Assembly (NCBI GenBank): GCA_036379935.1 | Contig: DASVFT010000106.1 | Span: 1-28,981, forward strand | DNA: 28,981 nt | DNA from: JAOPZW01 sp036379935 | GTDB lineage: Bacteria; Actinomycetota; Thermoleophilia; Solirubrobacterales; Solirubrobacteraceae | Direction of reading: 5' to 3' | Translations under genes and position numbers: made by a program | Shown here: positions 1-8,350 of the stretch, piece after piece | Layout: each line of letters begins with the position of its first letter | How positions within the stretch are numbered: position 1 is the stretch's first letter | Notes under the pieces: model-generated | Database searches by the model: none | The model's input: the letters and a program-made list of their open reading frames with translations, nothing else | Told to the model about the DNA's origin: nothing

Positions 1-81
1 GAGCAGGCCGCGGTAGAACGCGAGGCTGCGCTCCAGCGACGAGACGCAGAGATCGACGTGGTTGAACGCCGCGCTGGCCAG
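1..81 (-). CDS. VOC-family (glyoxalase-fold) protein, 5' end only
   Basis: The minus strand reads LASAAFNHVDLCVSSLERSL followed by AFYRGLL, the typical first beta-strand and helix of a vicinal-oxygen-chelate domain. The His of FNHVDL is the usual first metal ligand. The gene runs off the left edge of the window, so the reaction cannot be told. It lies just downstream of the DUF4389 gene on the same strand. No ATG, GTG or TTG is present in frame between the DUF4389 stop (90-92) and the conserved motif; the only nearby candidate is a CTG at 79-81, used here as a nominal start. Translation may instead begin inside the upstream gene. Confidence 0.6.
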   Translation of the reverse strand, partial: MASAAFNHVDLCVSSLERSLAFYRGLL

Positions 82-89
82 GGCGCGTT

Positions 90-935
90 CTAAGGGTTGG
101 TCGGCCCGAACGGCCCCGGCGGGCGCTCGTCGTCGTCTTCGCGCTCAGGCGGCGGCGTGGCCCGTTCGGCCTCCTCGCCGAGCGGGTCGCCGTGAGTGGT
201 CTCCGGTGTCGGCGGAGCCGACGGTGGGGGCGGGGCAGCCGGCGTTCCGGGCGGTGCCTGGGGCGGGGCGGCCGGCACGCCGGGAGCCTCGGGCCCCGCG
301 CCGGCCGCTGCCGGCGGCGTCGAGGGCAGCGCCCCGAACGCGGGCGCCGGTGGCTCCACCTGGCGCGCCGCGTCATCGGTGAACGGCGGCCAGTCCTCGG
401 TGATGAGCCCCATGTAGGCGTAGGCCCGCTGCTGGTAGGACAGGCCCAGGACGATCATGTCCTGCAAGCCCTTCGGCTGGCGCCCGAGGACGACGATCGC
501 GAACCACGCGAGCAGGGCGCCGATCTGCGCGACGATCTGCATCGCGTACGTGATGAGGTAGGGCGGGATGGCGAGGATGACCCGGAAGAGCACCTTCAGC
601 CGGCTGTACTCCTCCTTGGGCGGGGCGATGTTGAGCCGCACCGGGTAGGCGTCGACGTCCGGCCCGAACGGCGGGTAGGCGTCCGTGAGCAGGTAGATGT
701 AGCCGTTGACCGCGGTCGAGTAGCGCAGGAAGCCGGCCACGAAGTCGTACATCCCCCGCGGCCAGCGCCCCGTGAAGAGCAGCGCGAACCACGCGATCAA
801 GACCACCACGCAGGCGGCGAAGCCGTAGAGCGTCATCACGATGAAGTGCGGGATGGCCAGGATCAGGCGGAAGAACGTCGTCAGCCGGCTGCGTCGCTCG
901 ACGTAGTCGGCCTCGAACGTCACGGGGTATGACAC
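90..935 (-). CDS. DUF4389 membrane protein with proline-rich tail
   Basis: A 281-residue protein built from two copies of the same unit, at about residues 16-90 and 111-185. Each copy runs SRL-x-x-x-FR-x-ILAIP, a hydrophobic stretch (about 28-55 and 120-150), G-R-x-P-[RK]-G, and a closing Y-x-x-x-x-T-[DE]-x-[YW]-PPF. This duplicated layout is the DUF4389 pattern, a family of unknown function. The last ~95 residues are Pro/Ala rich and end in a charged, probably disordered cytoplasmic tail. The start is a GTG with a good Shine-Dalgarno (GAGGAGG) a few bases upstream. It is divergent from the acetoacetyl-CoA synthetase gene and precedes the VOC gene. The coding call is firm; I infer no function. 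Confidence 0.9.
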   Translation of the reverse strand: MSYPVTFEADYVERRSRLTTFFRLILAIPHFIVMTLYGFAACVVVLIAWFALLFTGRWPRGMYDFVAGFLRYSTAVNGYIYLLTDAYPPFGPDVDAYPVRLNIAPPKEEYSRLKVLFRVILAIPPYLITYAMQIVAQIGALLAWFAIVVLGRQPKGLQDMIVLGLSYQQRAYAYMGLITEDWPPFTDDAARQVEPPAPAFGALPSTPPAAAGAGPEAPGVPAAPPQAPPGTPAAPPPPSAPPTPETTHGDPLGEEAERATPPPEREDDDERPPGPFGPTNP

Positions 936-1009
936 GGTCGCCTCCTCGGATCGTGTGCTAAAGGGATTCCTACCGCGTGCAGGGGCGGAACCGCAATACG
1001 CTGCCGGGG

Positions 1010-2920
1010 ATGGAGCCCAAGCTGCTGTGGGAGCCCTCGGCCGAGCGGATCGAGCAAGCGCAGATCACGAGCTTCGCCCGCGCCATCGGGCGCGAGGGTC
1101 CGTACGAAGACCTGTGGCGCTGGTCGGTCGAGGACCTCGAGGGCTTCTGGGCCGCGGTGTGGGACTTCTTCGGCGTCCAGGCGTCCGAGCCCTATGAGCG
1201 CGTGCTCGCCCGGCGCGAGATGCCGGGCGCGCAGTGGTTCCCGGGCGCGCGCCTGTCCTATGCCGAGCACCTCTTCCGTGACCGCGACGACGACGCCGTC
1301 GCCATTCGCCACGCCAGCGAGCTGCGCGAGCTGTCGCAATGGACCTGGGGCGAGCTGCGCGGGCAGACCGAGCGCATCGCCACCGGGCTGCGGCGGCTCG
1401 GCGTCGGCCCCGGCGATCGCGTCGCGGCCTACCTGCCCAACATCCCCGAGGCGATCGCGGCCTTTGCGGCCTGCGCGTCGATCGGCGCGACGTGGTCCTC
1501 CTGCTCGCCGGACTTCGGCGCGCGCTCGGTCGTCGATCGCTTCGCGCAGATCGAGCCGAAGGTCCTGCTGGCCGTCGACGGCTACCGCTACGGCGGCAAG
1601 GACTTCGACCGCCGCGAGGTCGTCGACGGGATCGCCGGCGAGATCGGCGCACCGGTCGTGCGCCTCGGCTACCTCGACGGAGGCGGCTGGCCCGATGACT
1701 TCGTGGCCGACTACGAGGCGCTGTCGTTCGCGCCGCTGCCGTTCGACCACCCCCTGTGGGTGCTCTACAGCTCGGGCACCACCGGCCTGCCCAAGGCGCT
1801 CGTCCACGGTCAGGGCGGCATCCTGCTGGAGCACCTCAAGAAGCTCCACCTGCACCTCGACGCGCAGGAGGGCGATCGGCTCTTCTGGTTCACCACCACC
1901 GGCTGGATGATGTGGAACTTCCTGGTCGGCGCGCTGCTGACCCCGGCGTCGATCGTGCTCTACGACGGCAGCCCGGGGGCGTCGGACCTCGGGGTGCTGT
2001 GGGACCTGGCCGAGCGCACGCAGATGACCACCTTCGGCACGAGCGCCTCCTACATCGCCTCGTGCATGAAGGCCGGCGTCGAGCCGCGCGCCGGCCGCGA
2101 CCTCTCCGCCCTGCGGGCGGTCGGCTCGACCGGCTCGCCGCTGTCGCCGGAGGGATTCGACTGGGTCTACGAGCACGTCGGCTCCGACACCTGGCTGTTC
2201 TCGACCAGCGGCGGCACCGACCTCTGCACGGCCTTCGTCGGCGGGGTGCCGACGCTGCCGGTGTACGAGGGCGAGCTGCAGGCGCGCGCCCTGGGCGCGA
2301 AGGTCGAATCCTTCGACGAGGACGGCAACGCGCTCGTCGGCGAGGTCGGCGAGCTGGTCATCACGGAGCCGATGCCGTCGATGCCGGTGCGCCTCTGGGG
2401 CGACGACGACGGCTCGCGCCTGCACGAGAGCTACTTCTCGATGTACCCCGGCGTCTGGCGCCACGGCGACTGGATCGAGATCACGCCGCGCGGGACGGCG
2501 ATCATCTACGGGCGCTCGGACTCGACCATCAACCGCGGTGGCATCCGGATGGGCACGAGCGAGATCTACCGCGCGGTCCTGGCAGTCGACGACGTCGTCG
2601 ACGCGCTCGTGGTCGACGTGCCGCGCGAAGGCACCGACGGCTGGATGCCGCTCTTCGTCGTCCTGCGCGACGGCGCCGAGCTCGACGACGACCTCGCCGC
2701 GCGCATCAAGCGGCGCATCCGCGAGGACTGCTCGCCGCGTCATGTGCCCAACGAGATCCACGCCATCGCCGAGGTTCCCCGCACGCTGTCCGGCAAGGCG
2801 CTCGAGGTGCCGGTCAAGCGCATCCTCATGGGCCACCCGGTCGAGACGGCGGCCAGCCGCGACGCGCTGGCCAACCCCGCTGCCCTGGACTACTTCGTCG
2901 AGCTGGCCGCGTCCGGGTAG
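1010..2920 (+). CDS. aacS: Acetoacetyl-CoA synthetase (acetoacetate-CoA ligase)
   Basis: An adenylate-forming ligase of 636 residues, close to the usual ~650 of the family. It activates acetoacetate with ATP and CoA to acetoacetyl-CoA (EC 6.2.1.16), linking ketone bodies or acetoacetate to thiolase and polyhydroxybutyrate metabolism. The N-terminal LLWEPSAERI and FxxFGV-type segment with TWSSCSPDFG (residues 161-170) are typical of the acetoacetyl-CoA rather than the acetyl-CoA branch. The ATP-binding loop YSSGTTGLPKA is at 253-263, TTTGWMMWNF follows, and the C-terminal PRTLSGK supplies the catalytic Lys. I chose the ATG at 1010 because the family starts just before LLWEPS. A GTG at 977, 11 codons upstream, has the better Shine-Dalgarno (AAAGGGA) and may be the real start. 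The amidase begins 13 bases after its stop. Confidence 0.93.
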   Translation: MEPKLLWEPSAERIEQAQITSFARAIGREGPYEDLWRWSVEDLEGFWAAVWDFFGVQASEPYERVLARREMPGAQWFPGARLSYAEHLFRDRDDDAVAIRHASELRELSQWTWGELRGQTERIATGLRRLGVGPGDRVAAYLPNIPEAIAAFAACASIGATWSSCSPDFGARSVVDRFAQIEPKVLLAVDGYRYGGKDFDRREVVDGIAGEIGAPVVRLGYLDGGGWPDDFVADYEALSFAPLPFDHPLWVLYSSGTTGLPKALVHGQGGILLEHLKKLHLHLDAQEGDRLFWFTTTGWMMWNFLVGALLTPASIVLYDGSPGASDLGVLWDLAERTQMTTFGTSASYIASCMKAGVEPRAGRDLSALRAVGSTGSPLSPEGFDWVYEHVGSDTWLFSTSGGTDLCTAFVGGVPTLPVYEGELQARALGAKVESFDEDGNALVGEVGELVITEPMPSMPVRLWGDDDGSRLHESYFSMYPGVWRHGDWIEITPRGTAIIYGRSDSTINRGGIRMGTSEIYRAVLAVDDVVDALVVDVPREGTDGWMPLFVVLRDGAELDDDLAARIKRRIREDCSPRHVPNEIHAIAEVPRTLSGKALEVPVKRILMGHPVETAASRDALANPAALDYFVELAASG

Positions 2921-2933
2921 TGTCACCCGCGCC

Positions 2934-4310
2934 ATGGACGCCAGTGACCTCTGCTTCGCCGGCGCCGCCGAGCAGGCGCGTCTCGTCGCCGCCGGCGCGG
3001 TCTCCGCGCGCGAGCTCGTCGAGGCGACGCTGCAGCGCATCGAGCAGCTGAACCCGGCACTCAACGCCTACCGCGTGGTCTTCGCCGCGCGCGCGCTCAT
3101 CGAGGCCCATCAGGCCGACGGGCGGCACGGCGCCGGCGGGGAGCGCCCGCTCCTGGGCGTCCCGGTGGCGATCAAGGACGACACCGACGTCGCCGGCGAG
3201 GTCACGGGCTACGGCTCGCTGGCCCACGGCGAGGCCGCCGAGCGCGACGCCGACGTCGTCCGGGCGCTGCGCGCGGCGGGCGCGATCATCGTCGGCAAGA
3301 CGCACGTGCCGGAGCTGGCCGTGTGGCCGTTCACGGAATCGCTGGCCTACGGGGCAACCCGCAACCCGTGGTCGCTGGACCACACCCCCGGAGGGTCGAG
3401 CGGCGGTACCGGCGCCGCGGTGGCCGCCGGCCTGGCCGGCGTCGGCCTCGGCTCCGACGGTGCCGGGTCGATCCGCATCCCGGCGGCCTTCTGCGGGCTG
3501 TTCGGCATGAAGCCACAGCGCGACCGCATCTCGCTGGGACCGAACCGCGACGGCGCCTGGCAGGGCCTGGCCGTCCTCGGGCCGCTGGCGCGCCGCGTCG
3601 CCGACGCCGCGCTCTTCCTGGAGGTCGCGGCCGGTGGCGGCGGGTTCGTCGAAGCCGCGGCCCGCGAGCCCGGCCGGCTGCGCGTGGCGGTGTCGACCAA
3701 CGTCCCGCCCGGGACGGTCACGCGGCTGGGCGATGAGCAGCGCGAGGCGGTCGATCGGACGGCCGAGCTGCTGCGCTCGCTCGGTCACGACGTCGCTGAG
3801 CGCGATATCGACTACGGCACGGCGGCGTTCCGCAACGTGCTCGTGCGCTACCTGCGCGGCGTCCACGACGACGCGCAGGCCGTGCCGCACCCCGACCGCC
3901 TCGAGCCGCGCACGACCGCGACGGCGCGGCTCGGCCGGCTGATACCGGCCGGTCAGGTCGCCAAGGCGCGCGCGGCCGAGGGAGCGCTCGCAGCCCGCGT
4001 CAACGCGATCTTCGACCATGCCGACGTCGTGCTCCTTCCCGGACCGAGTGGGCCGCCGTTCGCGGTCGGCCAGCTCCACGGCCGCGGCGCGCTGTGGACG
4101 CTCAACGCGTCGGCCGCCAAGGTCCCGTGGTACGGCACGTTCAACGCCACCGGTCAGCCCGCCGCCTCGGTGCCCGCCGGCTTCGACGCCGCCGGCCTGC
4201 CGCTGGCCGTCCAGCTCGCCGGTCGCCCAGGCGACGAGGCGACCCTGCTCTCGCTCGCCGGCCAGATCGAGCGGGCGCAGCCGTGGGCGGACAAGCGCCC
4301 GCCGCTGTGA
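2934..4310 (+). CDS. Amidase signature family hydrolase
   Basis: A 458-residue protein with the full Ser-cisSer-Lys triad of the amidase signature family: Lys81 in VAIKDD, the cis-Ser155 in GGSSGG, and the nucleophile Ser179 in GSDGAGSIRIPA. The spacings (74 and 24 residues) match fatty acid amide hydrolase (75 and 24). The family hydrolyses carboxamides; substrate cannot be assigned. It is not a convincing GatA, since no gatB or gatC is nearby and the middle of the protein is that of a secondary amidase. The ATG at 2934 was chosen because the open frame further upstream overlaps the synthetase gene. Its TGA overlaps the GTG of the phosphatase that follows (GTGA), so the two genes are probably translationally coupled. 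Confidence 0.9.
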   Translation: MDASDLCFAGAAEQARLVAAGAVSARELVEATLQRIEQLNPALNAYRVVFAARALIEAHQADGRHGAGGERPLLGVPVAIKDDTDVAGEVTGYGSLAHGEAAERDADVVRALRAAGAIIVGKTHVPELAVWPFTESLAYGATRNPWSLDHTPGGSSGGTGAAVAAGLAGVGLGSDGAGSIRIPAAFCGLFGMKPQRDRISLGPNRDGAWQGLAVLGPLARRVADAALFLEVAAGGGGFVEAAAREPGRLRVAVSTNVPPGTVTRLGDEQREAVDRTAELLRSLGHDVAERDIDYGTAAFRNVLVRYLRGVHDDAQAVPHPDRLEPRTTATARLGRLIPAGQVAKARAAEGALAARVNAIFDHADVVLLPGPSGPPFAVGQLHGRGALWTLNASAAKVPWYGTFNATGQPAASVPAGFDAAGLPLAVQLAGRPGDEATLLSLAGQIERAQPWADKRPPL

Positions 4311-5071
4311 GCGAGGCCGGCGAGCTGCTCGACGTCGCCGTCGCCGCCGCGCGCGCCGCGAGCGACGTGCTGGTCGAGCGCTACGCGCACCGCGCCCGGG
4401 GAGTGGCGACGAAGTCCTCGCCAACGGACCTCGTGTCCGAGGCCGACCTCGCCGCCGAGAGGGCGATCCGCGACGTGCTGGCTGCGGCACGGCCGGACGA
4501 CGCGATCGTGGGGGAGGAGGGCGACGACGTGGCGGGCTCGTCGGGTCGGCGCTGGATCGTCGATCCGCTCGACGGGACCGTCAACTACCTCTTCGGCATC
4601 CCGCAGTGGTGCGTCTCGGTGGCCTGCGAGGGGGAGGTCGGCGTCATCCTCGACCCGCTGCACGGCGAGTTGTTCACCGTGCGCGCGGGGGAGCAGGCGC
4701 TCCTCGACGGCGAGCCGCTGCGCGGCCCGGAGCCCCGCGAGCTGGGCACGGCGATGGTGTCGACCGGCTTCGGCTACGACGCCGAGGTTCGGGCGGCGCA
4801 GGCCGCCGTGGTCGCGCGCCTGCTGCCGCAGGTGCGCGACATCCGCCGGTTCGGCTCGGCCGCGCTCGACCTCGCCTGGACGGCCGCCGGGCGCTACGAC
4901 GCCTTCTACGAGCACGGGCTCAACACGTGGGACCGCGCCGCCGGGGAGATGCTCTGCCTGGCCGTCGGCCTGCACGTGCGCGACCTCGCTCCGCTGCCCG
5001 CGACGGGGCCGGGGATCCTCGTCGCGCGCGGCGAGCTGATCGACGAGCTGGGGGCGATCGTCAGCGCGTGA
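4307..5071 (+). CDS. Inositol monophosphatase family protein
   Basis: A 254-residue Mg-dependent, Li-sensitive-type phosphatase fold. Motif 1 is VGEEGDD (Glu70/Glu71), motif 2 is WIVDPLDGTVNYLFG (Asp86, Asp89, Thr91), and motif 3 is WDRAAGE (Asp209). These are the metal ligands and catalytic Thr of the IMPase superfamily. The likely substrates are inositol-1-phosphate, histidinol phosphate or a related sugar phosphate; the sequence does not decide among them. The GTG start lies inside the stop of the amidase, while longer upstream reading in this frame overlaps the amidase and is not needed by the family. Its stop is directly followed by the stop of the convergent lrp-type gene, with no gap. 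Confidence 0.9.
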   Translation: MSEAGELLDVAVAAARAASDVLVERYAHRARGVATKSSPTDLVSEADLAAERAIRDVLAAARPDDAIVGEEGDDVAGSSGRRWIVDPLDGTVNYLFGIPQWCVSVACEGEVGVILDPLHGELFTVRAGEQALLDGEPLRGPEPRELGTAMVSTGFGYDAEVRAAQAAVVARLLPQVRDIRRFGSAALDLAWTAAGRYDAFYEHGLNTWDRAAGEMLCLAVGLHVRDLAPLPATGPGILVARGELIDELGAIVSA

Positions 5072-5545
5072 TCAGTCGCGGCTCGCCGCTTCGACCAGCG
5101 GCCCGGTCCTGTGCGCGATCTGCGTCGAGAGGACGATGTAGCTCGTCGAGCGCCGCACGGCCGAGGTGCTGAGCAGGCGATTGATGATCTCCTGCAGCTG
5201 CTCCGTGTCGCGGGCGGCAACGCGGCAGAGCAGGTCGCGCGGGCCGCTCGTGGCGTGGGCCTCGAGCACCTCGGGGACCGACTCGAGGTGCTTGACCGCC
5301 TCGGTCAGCCGGCCCTGCGTGATCTCCAGGAAGACGAAGGCCAGCACGGGGTAGCCCATGCGCGCCGGGTCGACCTCGGGCCCGAAGCTCTTGATGACGC
5401 CGCGGTCGCTGAGCTTGGTCAGCCGCGCCTGCACCGTCCCGCGCGCGACGCTCAGCCGCCGCGAGACCTCCATGAGGCCGATCCGGGGCTCGGCGGCCAT
5501 CAGGGCGATGAGGCGGGCGTCGAGCTCGTCGATCTGACTGGACAT
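5072..5545 (-). CDS. Lrp/AsnC family transcriptional regulator
   Basis: A 157-residue feast/famine regulator. Residues 1-60 form the winged HTH (IDELDARLIALMAAEPRIG, then the recognition segment VARGTVQARLTKL). Residues about 68-145 form the RAM effector-binding and oligomerisation domain, with the conserved S-GPRDLL glycine region. The ATG at 5545 starts directly before the family N-terminus; reading further upstream only adds low-complexity sequence from the intergenic region. It is divergent from phenylalanine 4-hydroxylase, so I infer that it senses phenylalanine or tyrosine and controls that gene and itself. No decisive Lrp box was found by eye. Confidence 0.93.
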   Translation of the reverse strand: MSSQIDELDARLIALMAAEPRIGLMEVSRRLSVARGTVQARLTKLSDRGVIKSFGPEVDPARMGYPVLAFVFLEITQGRLTEAVKHLESVPEVLEAHATSGPRDLLCRVAARDTEQLQEIINRLLSTSAVRRSTSYIVLSTQIAHRTGPLVEAASRD

Positions 5546-5672
5546 GTTGCACAGAACGTACCGCCCCTGGCTGGGCGATGCTGAGCGTCTTGCCCGGTCC
5601 GAGACGGCAGACTTGCCAGCGGCGCGGCGACCTGGTGCTCTTGTGCGCAAGCGCATCAGTCGAGGAGGCACG
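5546..5672. promoter_or_regulatory. Divergent promoter region, lrp-type gene / phenylalanine hydroxylase
   Basis: This 127-base interval must hold the promoters of both divergent genes. On the minus strand a -10-like TACGTT (5555-5560) lies only ten bases from the regulator ATG, which suggests a very short leader. On the plus strand the hydroxylase ATG at 5673 has a strong GAGGAGG Shine-Dalgarno at 5662-5668. A near-palindromic TTGTGCGCAA lies at about 5641-5650 and is a possible half-site, but it is not a clear Lrp motif. The assignment rests on position more than on motif. Confidence 0.45.
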
Positions 5673-6566
5673 ATGTTCGAGGAGGCCCAGCTCTACTCGC
5701 CGGTCACCCAGGGGGACGACGGCAGGGTCGAGGTCCACCTCGGGGCCGACCACCCGGGGTTCAACGACCCGCACTACCGCGCCCGCCGCAACGAGATCGC
5801 CGCCGCCGCGATGGCGTGGACGCCCGGCCAGCCGATCCCGCACGTCGATTACACCGACGCCGAGCACGAGATCTGGCGCGTCGTCTGCCGCGAGCTGCAC
5901 GACAAGCACGAGAAGTACGCGTGTCGCGCCTACCTCGAGGGGAAGGCCGCGCTCGCGCTCCCCGAGGACCACGTGCCGCAGCTCAGCGAGGTCACCGCCG
6001 AGCTGCTCCCGCTGACCGGCTTCGAGTACCACTGCGCGCCGGGCCTCGTGCCGCTGCGCGAGTTCTACGGCGCGCTCGCCGACCGCGTCTTTCACTCCAC
6101 GCAGTACGTGCGCCACCCCTCCGAGCCGCTCTACACCCCCGAGCCCGACATCATCCACGAGGTCATCGGCCACGGGAACATGCTCGCCCACCCGCGCTTC
6201 GCCGAGATCAAGCGGCACGCCGGCGAGGCGGCCCGCCGCGTGGAGACCGACGAGGCGCTGCAGTTCATCGCCGACGTCTTCTGGTTCACGCTCGAGTTCG
6301 GCGTCATCCGCGAGGACGGCGAGCTGAAGGCCTACGGGGCCGGGATCCTCTCCAGCTACGGCGAGATCGAGGAGTTCCGCCACACGGAGATCCGCCCGAT
6401 CGACCTGGCCGAGATGGGAACGATCGAGTACGACATCACGAAGTACCAGCCCGTCCTCTACTGCGCGGAGTCCATGGACCACCTCGAGCACGTCGTCGGC
6501 GGCTTCTTCGCCGAGGCCGACGACGACACGCCGGCGCGGCTGACCGGAGGGCTCGCGAAGGCCTGA
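5673..6566 (+). CDS. phhA: Phenylalanine 4-monooxygenase
   Basis: An aromatic amino acid hydroxylase of 297 residues, the size of bacterial single-domain enzymes. It converts L-phenylalanine to L-tyrosine using O2 and a tetrahydropterin. The iron triad is visible: His162 and His167 in DIIHEVIGHGNM, and Glu208 in FWFTLEFG; the His-to-Glu spacing of 41 matches the Chromobacterium enzyme. The pterin/substrate region (TGFEYHCAPGLVPLREFY) is intact. There is no N-terminal ACT domain, so no allosteric Phe site is expected. The ATG at 5673 follows a clear GAGGAGG ribosome-binding site. Divergence from the Lrp-type regulator suggests Phe-responsive control. No pterin-carbinolamine dehydratase or homogentisate genes are in the window. 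Confidence 0.95.
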   Translation: MFEEAQLYSPVTQGDDGRVEVHLGADHPGFNDPHYRARRNEIAAAAMAWTPGQPIPHVDYTDAEHEIWRVVCRELHDKHEKYACRAYLEGKAALALPEDHVPQLSEVTAELLPLTGFEYHCAPGLVPLREFYGALADRVFHSTQYVRHPSEPLYTPEPDIIHEVIGHGNMLAHPRFAEIKRHAGEAARRVETDEALQFIADVFWFTLEFGVIREDGELKAYGAGILSSYGEIEEFRHTEIRPIDLAEMGTIEYDITKYQPVLYCAESMDHLEHVVGGFFAEADDDTPARLTGGLAKA

Positions 6567-6688
6567 CGAGGTGCGAGAAGTTTGAAGAAGGCTTGGTAGA
6601 GCCAGATCGTGGTGGTGCTCCCCGGACCGTCGTACATGGCCGGTGCGGGTGCACGTACATGGCGGTCTGCATCCGCTCGAGGTCGCTG

Positions 6689-8098
6689 TTAGGCGAGCAT
6701 CAGGGCGATGAAGGCCGCTGGTATGCAGCGCACCCCGTCGATCTGCTCGACCTTCGCACGGGTGGCAAGGACACCGTTGCCGTTGAACATGGCGCGGACG
6801 GTCTGGCTTTCGCGGGCGAGGTTGGTGTCGCTGTACTTGCCTTCGAAGGCGACGGCGCCAAGCGGCCGGCCGCAGAAGTCGATCTCTTTCTTCGTGGAGC
6901 TCTTGGCGTACATCACGGAGGTGAAGTCCGCGTAGCGGCCGGGGTCCCCGGCTGCGAGATTGAGGTTCAGCGCAAGCCCGATCTGCTGTTCGGAGATCTG
7001 CGAGGTGTCTGGTTCGGGCTGGTCGCTGCGCAGGTGCGGTATCCGTGCGATCAGCGGATCGGCGAGGTAGACCTTCTCCTGAGCGCCGAGTTTCGGGAGC
7101 TGGTTGTCCCCTCGCTGATAACAGGGCCACGCCAGGTAGTTGTCGATCAGATCCTTGACGCGTTGACCAGCGGTGGTGTGGCTGGCGACCCCGATGTCCT
7201 CCTTGACGGAAGACAGGTTCAGGGGGCTGTTGAGATTCCGGGCCAGGCGGCGCAACAGTTGGATGCTCTGCGCGGCGGAGAAGTTCCCACGTTTCAGTGC
7301 GTCGCCGTGGATCACGTCCCACAGGTCGCTCACAAAGGCCGAGTCCACGTCCCCAGACTGCAGGTAGCTCGCAACAGCGCGGGGGAAGCCCCCCACGCGG
7401 CAGTAGATCTCCCACAGCGAGACGAGCTCGTCGAGCCAGGGCAACAGCTCGTAAACGGCGTGTTCGGCTTCGGCGGCGAGGAAGTCGCGTGGGCGAATCA
7501 CGGGCACATCGGCGGTTGTTGTCCCGAGGGCACGGCAGAACGCGCGGAAGGGCATCGGCATGAGAAGCCGATCGGAATCAACGGCGCGGCCGCGCCGACC
7601 GGCCAGTTCGTTGCGCGCCTCCTCGAGGTCGCGCGCGGAGGAACCGGTGAGGACTACGCAGTCGTCGCGCATGGCGGTGTTGTCGCGCAACCACTTGATC
7701 TCAGCCGGCCATCCGGCTACCGATGTGATCTCATCGAGCAGCCAATAGCGCGGGCTTGCGACGGCGCGGGTGAGCTGATCGCGCGCCACTCGGCCAAGGC
7801 GGCGCAGGTCGCCGGGAGACAGCCCATCACACGCGAAATGAATGATGCACCGGGACTCGACGCCGTGTGCGATCAGTCGCGCAGCCAAGCGTTTGAGTTC
7901 GACGCTCTTGCCCACGCGTCGAGGCCCTCGGAGCACATACAGGCCATCCGGGGCGATATCGGCGACGGGTTCGGGCTCGTAATCGAGCAGCGACTGCCGG
8001 AGCGCCTTTAGGTCGGGATCGTCCTGCTCCCAGCCTCGTGGCTGGCGCCACCAAGGGTTGCTCGCGGCCAGATTCCGCGCGATTTCGGCATCGTTCAC
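6689..8098 (-). CDS. COG1373-type AAA ATPase with DUF4143-like C-terminus
   Basis: A 469-residue predicted ATPase. Walker A is GPRRVGKS (58-65), Walker B is RYWLLDEI (117-124), and a sensor-1-like VVLTGSS sits at about 148-154. A winged-helix-like middle is followed by a C-terminal region with EID (Asp407) and FEGK (Glu419, Lys421), a D-x(11)-E-x-K pattern like the PD-(D/E)XK nuclease fold seen in DUF4143 proteins. Family functions are mostly unknown; some members occur in defence or mobile regions. GTG at 8098 starts VNDAEIARNL; the open frame continues upstream but reads through a palindrome and low-complexity residues. Three 60-base lines I counted in the gene are 63-67 % GC, below the neighbours, which suggests transfer. 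No partner toxin or nuclease gene lies beside it. Confidence 0.82.
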   Translation of the reverse strand: MNDAEIARNLAASNPWWRQPRGWEQDDPDLKALRQSLLDYEPEPVADIAPDGLYVLRGPRRVGKSVELKRLAARLIAHGVESRCIIHFACDGLSPGDLRRLGRVARDQLTRAVASPRYWLLDEITSVAGWPAEIKWLRDNTAMRDDCVVLTGSSARDLEEARNELAGRRGRAVDSDRLLMPMPFRAFCRALGTTTADVPVIRPRDFLAAEAEHAVYELLPWLDELVSLWEIYCRVGGFPRAVASYLQSGDVDSAFVSDLWDVIHGDALKRGNFSAAQSIQLLRRLARNLNSPLNLSSVKEDIGVASHTTAGQRVKDLIDNYLAWPCYQRGDNQLPKLGAQEKVYLADPLIARIPHLRSDQPEPDTSQISEQQIGLALNLNLAAGDPGRYADFTSVMYAKSSTKKEIDFCGRPLGAVAFEGKYSDTNLARESQTVRAMFNGNGVLATRAKVEQIDGVRCIPAAFIALMLA

Positions 8099-8120
8099 GC
8101 GAGAAAGTATACCTTCTCGC
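8099..8120 (-). promoter_or_regulatory. Palindromic promoter/operator at the ATPase start
   Basis: A 22-base palindrome with arms GCGAGAA and TTCTCGC around a GTATAC centre; only the pair 8106/8113 fails to match. On the minus strand its centre contains TATACT, a 5-of-6 match to a -10 box. The GTG start of the ATPase follows seven bases after that box, so transcription should begin at or next to the start codon, giving a leaderless mRNA. No convincing -35 is visible. A dimeric repressor bound here would block the promoter directly, which would suit autoregulation or control by an unlinked regulator. Confidence 0.6.
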
Positions 8121-8210
8121 CAGATGACCGGCGAAAAAGCATGCCTTATTGCTAGAGCTGGGGGTCTGCTTGCAAAGCCCGCCGGTTCACGCATCCGACT
8201 CGCTCGGCCA

Positions 8211-8236
8211 GCGAGAGGGAGAGGGCCTGCTCTCGC
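8211..8236 (-). terminator. Possible terminator hairpin downstream of the APH-like gene
   Basis: Between the two minus-strand genes (8121-8350) I see no convincing gene. It contains an inverted repeat with arms GCGAGAG (8211-8217) and CTCTCGC (8230-8236), separated by 12 bases, about 115 bases after the stop of the APH-like gene. There is no U-tract, so termination is only a suggestion. A 45-codon open frame on the minus strand in the same interval matches nothing I know. Confidence 0.25.
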
Positions 8237-8350
8237 AGCGCCTTCGCCGTCGTGCCCCACGTGGCGAGCCGCTGCACGATCCAGGCCACCGCCCTGTGCC
8301 GGCAATACGGCGACGGCGGCTAACCCCACCTTGCGTCGCTCTGAGGTCGA

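Noticed and set aside
6567..6688. Possible remnant of a gene on the minus strand, including a TIWLYQAFFKLL-like reading, and two CGTACATGGC copies
   Set aside because: Too short, no family recognised, no start signal. I see nothing supportable in this interval.
5816..8011. A 731-codon plus-strand frame covering phhA and the ATPase
   Set aside because: It is out of frame with phhA and antisense to the ATPase, both of which have full catalytic motifs.
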